Assembly (NCBI GenBank): GCA_019637195.1
Contig: JAHBWA010000001.1
Span: 110,041 to 174,040 of the forward strand
From: Labilithrix sp.
Lineage (GTDB): Bacteria > Myxococcota_A > Polyangia > Polyangiales > Polyangiaceae
DNA length: 64,000 nucleotides
Direction: 5' to 3'
The translations under genes and the position numbers were made by a program. The notes under the pieces were generated by a model, which made no database searches, was not told where the DNA came from, and was given only the letters and a program-made list of their open reading frames with translations. Position 1 is the stretch's first letter. Each line of letters opens with the position of its first letter. Positions 56,950 through 64,000 of the stretch are shown one piece after another.

Positions 56950-58299
56950 GTGACGCGTCCGAAGGGAGCGGCGGGGCTCGCGGTCTTCACCGTGCTCGCG
57001 CTCGCGCTCGCTCCTTCGGTTGCGCGCGGCGACGAGCCGCTCCCGTCGCTGCCGCCACCGTCCGCGTCGCCACCGGCTGCGACGCCACCATCCTCGTCGT
57101 CGCTCCCCGCGTTGCCGCCTCCGTCTGCGTCCCCGCCGGCCGCAACACCGCTGACGACGCCCCCGTCCGCGTCGTCGTCTCCCGCGTCGACGCCGCCTCC
57201 CGCGTCGCAGCCCTCGGCGTCGCCGCCGGCGGCGGCGGACCCGACGCCGTCCGCGTCTCCGCGCCCCGCGCCGCAGCCGCTCCAGCTCACGCCGCCTGCG
57301 CCCCGGGGCCGCGGCGTCTGGCGCTCGTTCCGCGCCGGAGCCGATCTCGTCCACAGCGTGCCGACCGCCGCGATCCTCGACGGCGCCTGGTCGATCTCGC
57401 TGCACGTCAACACCGAGCTGACGAACCGCACCTGGGACAAGCCCTACCCGACGGGCAGCATCGGGCAGTACTCGACGCGCATCCTCTACGGCGGATCGTG
57501 GACGCTGATGCTCGGCCTCGAGAGCCTCGCTGTCGTCCTCGCCTCGAAGGGCAACTTCGACTGGATCGGCGACGCGTCGTACCGCTCCGACTGGGTCCTC
57601 CCCGTCGATCTCCCGGCATGCTCGCAGGTCGGCGCGCGCGGCGGCTGCGGTCTCGGCGTCGGAGGCTTCTCCTTTCTCCAGATCCGCCCGCGCGGATCGC
57701 GCTGGTGGTACGAGGCCGGCGGCGGATGGATCCAGCAGCGCGTCCTCCACGACGCGCTCCGCACCGTCGCCGAGTCGTCGTGGGTCCTCACCCCGCTCTC
57801 CGCGCTCTACGAGCTTCGCACCGATCTCGATCGGGACGTCGCCGTGCGCCTCTTCGCCGGCCCCGGCGTCTACTTCGGCATGCACAACGCCCACCTGCAC
57901 CCGACCCGGCGCGGGATGGACGTCTATACGAACGTGCCGTGGACGCAGATGTACCCGCTCGACGCCGGCATCGGCCCCGGCGCGCGCGTCGAGGGCCGGC
58001 TGATCGTGAAGCGGCACCTCTCGCTCGAGGGTGAGCTCGTGATGGCGCCGTTCCTGCTCGGCGGTCCGACCCGCCAGGTCTCGAGCGACGTCGCGCCGCT
58101 CGATTTCGAGCGCGACGGGATGTCGGTCTGGCGGAAGGTCGGCCTCGGGATCGGCTGGGACGATCCGCGCAACGTCCCCTTCAAGGCGACGCTCGCGCTC
58201 TTCGGGGCCGAGCTCTCCGATCGCCCGATCCATCAGATCGGCTACCGTGGCGGCATGCTCCGCTTCGATATCCCGCTCCGCGTCCCGGGAGCCGAGTGA
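56950..58299 (+). CDS. secreted beta-barrel-like protein with Pro/Ser-rich linker, 449 aa
   Basis: Signal peptide (AVFTVLALALAPSVARG), then a low-complexity linker of about 80 residues (Pro/Ser/Ala/Thr, with repeated PPSASPPAATP), then a C-terminal domain of about 330 residues made of alternating hydrophobic strands (GVWRSFRAGADLVHSV, WTLMLGLESLAVVL, YEAGGGWIQQRVL, VRLFAGPGVYFG, LGIGWDDPRNVPFKATLALFG). That end resembles outer-membrane beta-barrels of Myxococcota. No named family. GTG 56950 is the start. Its stop overlaps the next hydrolase start (TGATG). Confidence 0.6.
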   Translation: MTRPKGAAGLAVFTVLALALAPSVARGDEPLPSLPPPSASPPAATPPSSSSLPALPPPSASPPAATPLTTPPSASSSPASTPPPASQPSASPPAAADPTPSASPRPAPQPLQLTPPAPRGRGVWRSFRAGADLVHSVPTAAILDGAWSISLHVNTELTNRTWDKPYPTGSIGQYSTRILYGGSWTLMLGLESLAVVLASKGNFDWIGDASYRSDWVLPVDLPACSQVGARGGCGLGVGGFSFLQIRPRGSRWWYEAGGGWIQQRVLHDALRTVAESSWVLTPLSALYELRTDLDRDVAVRLFAGPGVYFGMHNAHLHPTRRGMDVYTNVPWTQMYPLDAGIGPGARVEGRLIVKRHLSLEGELVMAPFLLGGPTRQVSSDVAPLDFERDGMSVWRKVGLGIGWDDPRNVPFKATLALFGAELSDRPIHQIGYRGGMLRFDIPLRVPGAE

Positions 58300-59138
58300 T
58301 GGCCGCGCTCGCCGTCGCTCCCGTCACCGCCGCCGACGCCGCGCCGAACCAGTGGCTCGTCTTCCTCCACGGCATCCTCGGCTCCGGCGCGAACTGGCGC
58401 AGCTTCGCCCGTCAGATCGTCGCGGCGAAGCCGGCGTGGGGAGCGCTCCTCGTCGACATCCGCCTCCACGGCGACTCGCAAGACATCCCGCCGCCACACA
58501 CGATCGAGGCTGCCGCGCGCGACATCGTCGAGGCGATCCCGGACGTCGCCGGCGTCGGCCGGACGCCGGTGCGCGCCGTCCTCGGTCACAGCTTCGGCGG
58601 TAAGGTGGGCATCGAGCTCGCGCGCCAGCTCGCCGCCGCGCCCAACGGCCCGCTCGACGAGCTCATCGTCGTCGACTCGACGCCGGGCGCGCGCCCGGAC
58701 TTCCGCGGATCGTCGGGCGTGCGCCACATCGTCGAGCTGTTGACCGAGCTGCCGGAGGCCTTCCCCGATCGCAACGCGTTCACCGCGTGGGCGGAGGAGC
58801 GCGGCGTGAGCCGCCCGACCGCGATGTGGCTCGCGATGAACGTGCGCCCGGTCCCGAACACGACGCGCTTCGAGTTCCGCCTCGACATCCCATCGATCCG
58901 CGCGATGATGGACGACTACTTCGCGCGCGATCTCTGGCCGGTCCTCGAGGCTCCGCCCGGGCACATGAAGACGCGCCTCATCGCCGGGGGTGACTCCGAG
59001 GTCCTCGACGCCGCCGACCGCGAGCGCGGCCGCGCGCTCCCGTCCGTGAGCGTCGACGTGATCCCGAACGCCGGCCACTGGGTCCACGTCGACGCCCCCG
59101 ACGCCCTCCGCGAACTCGTGCTCGGCTACCTCGACTGA
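58299..59138 (+). CDS. alpha/beta hydrolase
   Basis: 279 aa. VFLHGILGSGANW is the oxyanion-hole loop, GHSFGG the nucleophile elbow (Ser98), and NAGHWVHVDAP holds the catalytic His near residue 264. The DIRLHGDSQ and SMALL lid pattern resembles YbfF-type esterases and related small hydrolases. Substrate unknown. A cytosolic protein; the first 15 residues (AALAVAPVTAADAA) are slightly hydrophobic but not a convincing signal. Overlaps the preceding gene by one base (TGATG), suggesting coupled translation. Confidence 0.85.
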   Translation: MAALAVAPVTAADAAPNQWLVFLHGILGSGANWRSFARQIVAAKPAWGALLVDIRLHGDSQDIPPPHTIEAAARDIVEAIPDVAGVGRTPVRAVLGHSFGGKVGIELARQLAAAPNGPLDELIVVDSTPGARPDFRGSSGVRHIVELLTELPEAFPDRNAFTAWAEERGVSRPTAMWLAMNVRPVPNTTRFEFRLDIPSIRAMMDDYFARDLWPVLEAPPGHMKTRLIAGGDSEVLDAADRERGRALPSVSVDVIPNAGHWVHVDAPDALRELVLGYLD

Positions 59139-59163
59139 CCTCGGCGTCGTCGCGATCGCGCGG

Positions 59164-59799
59164 CTACGACCCCGAGCGGGCGCGATCGTCGGGCGCGCGG
59201 GCGGCGGAGATGCAGAGGTGGCTGCTCTCGTCCTTGTAGGCCCCGTAGCACCAGCCGTCGAAGACGATCTCCATGCTCGCGGCGCCGCGGGGCTCGCTCT
59301 CCTTCTTGAAGCCGATCGTGACCTTCTTCGTCTCGTTCGGCTTCAGGGTGAAGCTGCTGCCGTTCATCCGCGACGCCTTGTACGTCTTGTCCTTGATGAC
59401 GCTCTCGAGCTGGTTGCCGGCCTTGTCGTAGTAGTAGACGACCGCGCTCGCCCAGTGGAGATCCTTGTCGGTCGTGTTGGTGACCTCCCACTCCGGCTGG
59501 TTGAACATGTACTTGCCGGTGGGCTTCGCCGTCAGCGGAACGGGCTGCGGCTTCGCCGCGCAGCCGCACCGGTCGAAGAACGTCCCCGTGCCGGAGCACC
59601 CGAGCGCGGCGCACTTCGAGTCGCCGCCGGCCGCCGCTGCCGCTGCCTTCGGCTCGGGGGCCGACGCGCTGGTCGTCACCGTCTCGGCGGCGGAGGGCTT
59701 CGGCGCGAGCTCGCTGGCGTCTTCCTTCTTCTTGCAGCCGGCGGACGCGACCGTCATCAACGTGAGCGCGCCTGCCAGGAACATCGTCGTCGTCTTCAT
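59164..59799 (-). CDS. lipoprotein, 211 aa
   Basis: Signal peptide with lipobox VASAGC, a Lys/Ala-rich linker, a small Cys-rich segment (KCAALGCSGTGTFFDRCGCAAK) and a C-terminal beta-sandwich-like domain (YMFNQPEWEVTNTTDKDLHWASAVVYYYDKAGNQLES, then FTLKPNETKKVTIGFKKE). The latter resembles FxLYD- or DUF4352-like extracellular domains. A GGAAGAG ribosome site precedes ATG 59799. Function unknown. Confidence 0.72.
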   Translation of the reverse strand: MKTTTMFLAGALTLMTVASAGCKKKEDASELAPKPSAAETVTTSASAPEPKAAAAAAGGDSKCAALGCSGTGTFFDRCGCAAKPQPVPLTAKPTGKYMFNQPEWEVTNTTDKDLHWASAVVYYYDKAGNQLESVIKDKTYKASRMNGSSFTLKPNETKKVTIGFKKESEPRGAASMEIVFDGWCYGAYKDESSHLCISAARAPDDRARSGS

Positions 59800-59973
59800 C
59801 TCTTCCTCGTCTTTCAAGTGCGCGGGAGACCGCGCGCGGGGGGCCCGCCTCGCGCGGGGCAGCGACCCCGAGCGCGACCGCGGTAAGCTGAGGCGCCGAG
59901 AGTGCGTCTGGGGCCACCATCGCGCCAAGCTCTGGCGCAGAAGGAGCCAACGCTGTCGCGAATGGATCCGAGG

Positions 59974-60996
59974 TCAGCCTGGCGCGCGGCGAGCGGCGGA
60001 GGGGCGCCTGCCGCTCCAGCGCAAGTAAGCTCGCTCGAACGCGCCGCGCGAGCTGAACCCGAGGCGCTCGGCGATCGCCTCGACGGAGAGCGATCCTTCG
60101 AGCAGGAGCTGATCGGCGCGCTGATGGAGGATCTGCGCGCGCGCCGCGCCGAACGACGTCCGCATGGATTCGAGCTTGCGCTGGAAGGTCCGCGCGCTCA
60201 GCCCGAGCTCGCTCGCCACCGTCGCGAGCGTCGCGTCACCAGCCTCGTGCGCGCTCCAGAACGCACGGTGAAGCTCCTGCTCGAACGTCACCGGCTGACG
60301 GGTCGGCGCCATGAGCCGCGGCGCGTGCTCGACGAGGAGGTTCGCCAGCATCGGCGAGGCGCCGCGGAACGGCAGCGCGAGGTCGGCTCGCCGGAAGAGC
60401 AGCTGCGTCGCCGGGCGGTTCCAGCGGGGGATGACGCCGAAGTAGTCGCGGTAGGCGGTCTCGGATTGTCGCGGCATCTGGTGCTCGATCGCGCGCGGCA
60501 CGACGTGGACGCCGGTGGCGTGCCGCGTCAGCGCGAGCGTCGCCGCGAAGATGGTGTCGGCCCCGTGACGCGAGCGCAGCGTCGGCATCCGGTACTCGAA
60601 CCCGGCGGCGTCGTCCGTGTCCACCCGCGCGATCGCGGCGTTTCGGACGAACTGCTTCATCACGTGGACGAGCACGTCGAGCGCGGCGTCGAGGTGGGTC
60701 GCGTGCGCGATCGCCGGGCCGACGACGCCCATCTGGTCGAGGGTGAAGCGGCTGCCCGCGCGGATCGACCAGACGGGATCTCCCGTCAGCTCCTCGATCC
60801 CCGCCCAGAGCTGGAGGGTCTCCTCGTACGTGAGCTCGTCGCCCGCTTCGAGCTTGGCGAGCGGCAGTGACGACGCGTAGGCGACCTCACGAAGCGAGAG
60901 GCCGAGGAGCCTCGGCCACGTCAGGACGAACGACGAGACGCGGATGGACGTGGCGCGCCGCTCCCCGGCGTCTGATCGCGTCTCGGCGCGTCCCAC
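59974..60996 (-). CDS. AraC-family transcriptional regulator
   Basis: 340 aa. N-terminal Arabinose_bd-like domain ([59 protein letters not shown]) and a C-terminal double helix-turn-helix with [26 protein letters not shown] and [26 protein letters not shown]. This N-terminal domain is found in OruR/ArgR-like activators of catabolic genes. GTG 60996 gives a full domain; upstream residues in the same frame lack support. Divergent from fumarase, 76 bp away, so it may control itself or the neighbour. Confidence 0.85.
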   Translation of the reverse strand: MGRAETRSDAGERRATSIRVSSFVLTWPRLLGLSLREVAYASSLPLAKLEAGDELTYEETLQLWAGIEELTGDPVWSIRAGSRFTLDQMGVVGPAIAHATHLDAALDVLVHVMKQFVRNAAIARVDTDDAAGFEYRMPTLRSRHGADTIFAATLALTRHATGVHVVPRAIEHQMPRQSETAYRDYFGVIPRWNRPATQLLFRRADLALPFRGASPMLANLLVEHAPRLMAPTRQPVTFEQELHRAFWSAHEAGDATLATVASELGLSARTFQRKLESMRTSFGAARAQILHQRADQLLLEGSLSVEAIAERLGFSSRGAFERAYLRWSGRRPSAARRAPG

Positions 60997-61072
60997 GGGA
61001 GCCAGGATAGCTCGGCCGTGCCGAGAGAAGAACGACGGCGAGCGCGAGTCCCGGGCTATAGTCCCGCCCCAA

Positions 61073-62725
61073 ATGAGCGCGGTATTCCAGTACGAAGACC
61101 TCCTCCCTCTCGGTCCCGACGAGACGCCGTACCGGCGCGTGACGGGCGACTTCGTCTCGACCTTCGAGGCGCAGGGCGAGACGTTCCTGAAGGTCGAGCC
61201 CGAGGCGCTCACGATGCTGACCGAGGAGGCGATGCGCGACATCGCGCACCTCCTCCGCCCAGGCCACCTCGCGCAGCTCCGCAAGATCCTCGACGACGTC
61301 GAGGCGTCGCCGAACGACAAGTTCGTCGCGCTGGATCTCCTGCGGAACGCCAACATCGCCGCGGGCGGCGTGCTGCCGATGTGTCAGGACACCGGCACGG
61401 CGATCGTCATGGGCAAGCGCGGCCAGTACGTGCTCACCGGCGGCGGCGACGAGGCGGCGATCGCGCGCGGCATCTGGAACACCTACCGGACGAGGAACCT
61501 CCGATACTCGCAGCTGGCCCCGCTCGACATGTATACGGAGAAGAACACCGGCGACAACCTCCCCGCGCAGATCGAGATCTTCGCGACGGACGGCGACACC
61601 TACAAGTTCCTCTTCATGGCGAAGGGTGGGGGCTCGGCCAACAAGAGCTACCTCTTCCAGGAGACGAAGGCGCTCCTCAACCCGAAGAGCCTCCTCGCGT
61701 TCGTCGAGCAGAAGCTGCTCGGCCTCGGCACGGCGGCGTGCCCGCCGTACCACCTCGCGCTCGTCGTCGGCGGCACGTCGGCGGAGCACGCGCTCAAGAC
61801 CGCCAAGCTCGCCTCGGCGCGCTACCTCGACACGCTGCCGACCACCGGGAGCGAGCTCGGCCGCGGCTTTCGCGATCTCGAGGTCGAGCAGCAGATCCTC
61901 GCGCTCGCGCAGCGGACCGGGATCGGCGCGCAGTTCGGCGGCAAGTACTTCTGCCACGACGTCCGCGTGATCCGCCTCCCGCGACACGGCGCCTCGTGTC
62001 CGGTCGCGCTCGCCGTCTCGTGCTCGGCCGATCGTCAGGCGCTCGGCAAGATCACGAGGGAAGGCGTCTTCCTCGAGGAGCTCGAGCGCGACCCGGCCAA
62101 GTACCTCCCCGACACCACGCACGACGACCTCGGCGGTGAGGTCGTGAAGGTGGATCTCCGGAGGCCGATGTCGGAGGTCCGCGCGCTGCTCTCGAAGCAC
62201 CCGATCAAGACGCGCCTCTCGCTCACCGGGCCGATGATCGTCGCGCGCGACATCGCCCACGCGAAGCTGAAGGAGCGGCTGGACGCAGGGCAGGGAGTGC
62301 CGTCCTACCTGCGCGACTTCGCGGTGTACTACGCGGGGCCGGCGAAGACGCCCGAGGGGTACGCGTCGGGCTCGTTCGGGCCGACGACCGCCGGTCGCAT
62401 GGACGCGTACGTCGACCAGTTCCAGGCCGCCGGCGGCAGCCTCGTCATGCTCGCGAAGGGCAACCGCTCCCAGCAGGTGACCGACGCGTGCAAGAAGCAC
62501 GGCGGCTTCTACCTCGGGTCGATCGGCGGCCCGGCCGCGCGCCTCGCGAAGGACTGCATCAAGAAGGTCGAGGTCCTCGAGTATGCCGAGCTCGGGATGG
62601 AAGCGGTCTGGAAGATCGAGGTCGTCGACTTCCCCGCGTTCGTCGTCGTCGACGACAAGGGCAACGATTTTTTCGCCGGCCTCACCGGCCCGGGCGCGGG
62701 CAAGCGAACGCTCCCCGTGAAGTGA
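61073..62725 (+). CDS. fumA: class I fumarate hydratase
   Basis: 550 aa, single-chain class I fumarase, an iron-sulfur hydratase converting fumarate to malate in the TCA cycle. The alpha-like N-terminal part has [22 protein letters not shown] (cluster Cys104) and [12 protein letters not shown]; further Cys that may ligate the cluster lie in [16 protein letters not shown] and [15 protein letters not shown]; the C-terminal beta part has [37 protein letters not shown] and [18 protein letters not shown]. Length is that of FumA/FumB. ATG 61073 begins at the expected N-terminus. Confidence 0.94.
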   Translation: MSAVFQYEDLLPLGPDETPYRRVTGDFVSTFEAQGETFLKVEPEALTMLTEEAMRDIAHLLRPGHLAQLRKILDDVEASPNDKFVALDLLRNANIAAGGVLPMCQDTGTAIVMGKRGQYVLTGGGDEAAIARGIWNTYRTRNLRYSQLAPLDMYTEKNTGDNLPAQIEIFATDGDTYKFLFMAKGGGSANKSYLFQETKALLNPKSLLAFVEQKLLGLGTAACPPYHLALVVGGTSAEHALKTAKLASARYLDTLPTTGSELGRGFRDLEVEQQILALAQRTGIGAQFGGKYFCHDVRVIRLPRHGASCPVALAVSCSADRQALGKITREGVFLEELERDPAKYLPDTTHDDLGGEVVKVDLRRPMSEVRALLSKHPIKTRLSLTGPMIVARDIAHAKLKERLDAGQGVPSYLRDFAVYYAGPAKTPEGYASGSFGPTTAGRMDAYVDQFQAAGGSLVMLAKGNRSQQVTDACKKHGGFYLGSIGGPAARLAKDCIKKVEVLEYAELGMEAVWKIEVVDFPAFVVVDDKGNDFFAGLTGPGAGKRTLPVK

Positions 62726-62886
62726 TCCGCCGCGACAGCGCGTTCGCGCGGGACACCTGTGGCGATCGTGCTCGCTCGATCGGCGTCGCCGCGGTGGGGG
62801 GACGCGCGGACGCGCGCCCGGAGGACGCCATCCCGGACACTTGATGCGCGCGTCGAGGAGCGCTCGGGGGCGGGAACGGCGCTTGA

Positions 62887-64000
62887 ATGGTCGGTGTCGT
62901 GCCCGCGTCCGCGCTCGAAGAAGGCGACACGAACCCGCCGTTTACCGATAAGTACGACGTCGAGCGCGTGCTCGGACGCGGCGGGATGGGGACCGTGTTC
63001 GAGGCTCGCCACGCGCGGATGGGACATCGCGTCGCGATCAAGGTCCTCGGCGAGGACGTGCGCTGCCACCCGGAGCTGGCGAAGCGCTTCGAGCGGGAGG
63101 CGCGCGCCGCCGGGGCGCTCTCGAGCCCACACGCGGTACGCGTCCACGACATCGACCAGACCGAGGACGGCACGCCGTTCATGGTGATGGAGCTGCTCAC
63201 GGGTCGAGACCTCGCGCACGTCGTGGAGAACGACGGCGCGCAGCCGATCGGCGCGTGCGTGCGCTGGGTGGTCGAGGCGTGCGACGCGATCGGCGAAGCG
63301 CATCGCCTCGGGATCGTCCACCGCGACATCAAGCCGTCGAACCTGTTTCTCTGTCGCGACACCGGCTCGATCAAGGTGCTCGACTTCGGGATCGCGAAGC
63401 ACGTCGCGGCCAAGGAGGCGGCCATCACGCTCGGCGTGACGCCGCTCGGGACGCCGCAGTACATGTCGCCCGAGCAGGTCCGCTGCGCGAAGGACGTCGA
63501 CGCGCGGACCGACATCTGGTCGCTCGGCGTGACGCTCTACGAGCTCGTCTGCGGTCGGCCGCCGTTCGATCACGACGTGCCGCAGGCTTGCATCGCCGCG
63601 ATCGTGGCCGATCCGATCCCCGATCCACGCGAGTTTCGGCCGGATCTGCCCGACGAGCTCGCGGCGATCGTCATGCGGGCGCTCGCCAAGGATCGCGCCG
63701 AGCGCTTCGGGACGGTCGAAGAGCTCGTCCTCGCGCTCGCGCCGTTCGTCGAGGCGTCGACGAGCAGCGACTCGTGGCGCGTCATCTCCACCGCGCGTCG
63801 CACCACGACGAGCGATCTCACGACCGTCTCCGGCGACGTCGCCGCCGCGCTGCCGCCGGCGTCCGATGACGTCGTCGTCGCGCTCGCGCCGGCCGGTCGC
63901 AAGGGCATGGACGAGGGCACCGTCCCTCCGGCCGTGTCGGGCTCGCGCCGGCGCGAGTCGCGCGGGCAGCGGCTCCGTTCCACGCTCGCGCTCGCCGGCG
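62887..64000 (+). CDS. Hanks-type Ser/Thr protein kinase, 5' part
   Basis: Open to the window edge (371 codons), so the C-terminus is missing. Kinase domain: glycine loop GRGGMGTVFEA, Lys52 in VAIKVLGED, HRDIKPSN (catalytic Asp146), DFGIAK (Asp165) and GTPQYMSPEQVR. The tail from about 300 is Ala/Thr/Ser-rich and ends in LRSTLALAG at the edge, which may begin a membrane helix, as in PknB-like receptors. Kinase of the PknB/STKc family; myxobacteria have many. ATG 62887 is the first start. Confidence 0.92.
   Translation, partial: MVGVVPASALEEGDTNPPFTDKYDVERVLGRGGMGTVFEARHARMGHRVAIKVLGEDVRCHPELAKRFEREARAAGALSSPHAVRVHDIDQTEDGTPFMVMELLTGRDLAHVVENDGAQPIGACVRWVVEACDAIGEAHRLGIVHRDIKPSNLFLCRDTGSIKVLDFGIAKHVAAKEAAITLGVTPLGTPQYMSPEQVRCAKDVDARTDIWSLGVTLYELVCGRPPFDHDVPQACIAAIVADPIPDPREFRPDLPDELAAIVMRALAKDRAERFGTVEELVLALAPFVEASTSSDSWRVISTARRTTTSDLTTVSGDVAAALPPASDDVVVALAPAGRKGMDEGTVPPAVSGSRRRESRGQRLRSTLALAG

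Overview
The window is very GC-rich, densely coded DNA from a bacterium that looks like a member of the Myxococcota, probably Polyangia. The reasons are the GC level, the number of lipoproteins with Asp/Ala/Gly/Pro-rich linkers, Cys-rich 'CGxCGxxC' surface proteins, RCC1-like and IgGFc-binding-like proteins, an alternative complex III, several hybrid histidine kinases and a myxobacterial-style Ser/Thr kinase. This placement is inference from gene content; there is no rRNA to confirm it. I found 47 protein-coding genes, with no tRNA, rRNA, insertion sequence or CRISPR array.

Layout. 2-625: 3' end of a PP2C phosphatase. 634-1709: two lipoprotein genes. 1772-13055 (minus strand): one run of eleven overlapping genes encoding alternative complex III (ActABCDEF), a small membrane protein and a caa3-type cytochrome oxidase (CtaC, D, E, F), a complete quinol-to-oxygen respiratory module. 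13254-15826: an ADP-ribosyltransferase-toxin-like protein and a GH15 glucoamylase-like enzyme. 16010-19234: a small protein, then an MCE/Mla-type lipid ABC transporter (STAS-MlaE, MlaF, MCE protein). 19282-23504: lysS overlapping a fused LolC/E-like permease. 23648-26602: a large ATPase/TPR/winged-helix regulator. 26767-29487: a pyroglutamyl-peptidase-like lipoprotein and a prolyl aminopeptidase, separated by tandem repeats. 29664-34173: a Tat-exported TldD with its TldE partner, a DUF488 protein and a 2-hydroxyacid dehydrogenase. 34329-35888: a Cys-rich lipoprotein and a ferritin-like protein. 36222-41293: a signalling block with a KaiC-like double ATPase and two hybrid histidine kinases. 41440-43076: a small membrane protein and a zinc alcohol/formaldehyde dehydrogenase.

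43518-52667 is the most distinctive region. An outer-membrane-type protein precedes an ECF sigma factor, a membrane protein that is probably its regulator, and five consecutive large surface lipoproteins: Cys-rich, two beta-propeller-like, RCC1-like and IgGFc-binding-like. From the sigma factor to the last lipoprotein every stop codon overlaps the next start codon, so the set is probably transcribed and translated as a unit.

52695-64000 is ordinary chromosome: a methyltransferase, a polytopic membrane protein, a glutathione S-transferase, a small acidic protein, a secreted beta-barrel-like protein with an alpha/beta hydrolase, a lipoprotein, an AraC-type regulator divergent from a class I fumarase, and a Ser/Thr kinase cut by the window edge. 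Three intergenic spacers carry short tandem repeats (31, 23 and 30 bp periods) of unrelated sequence.
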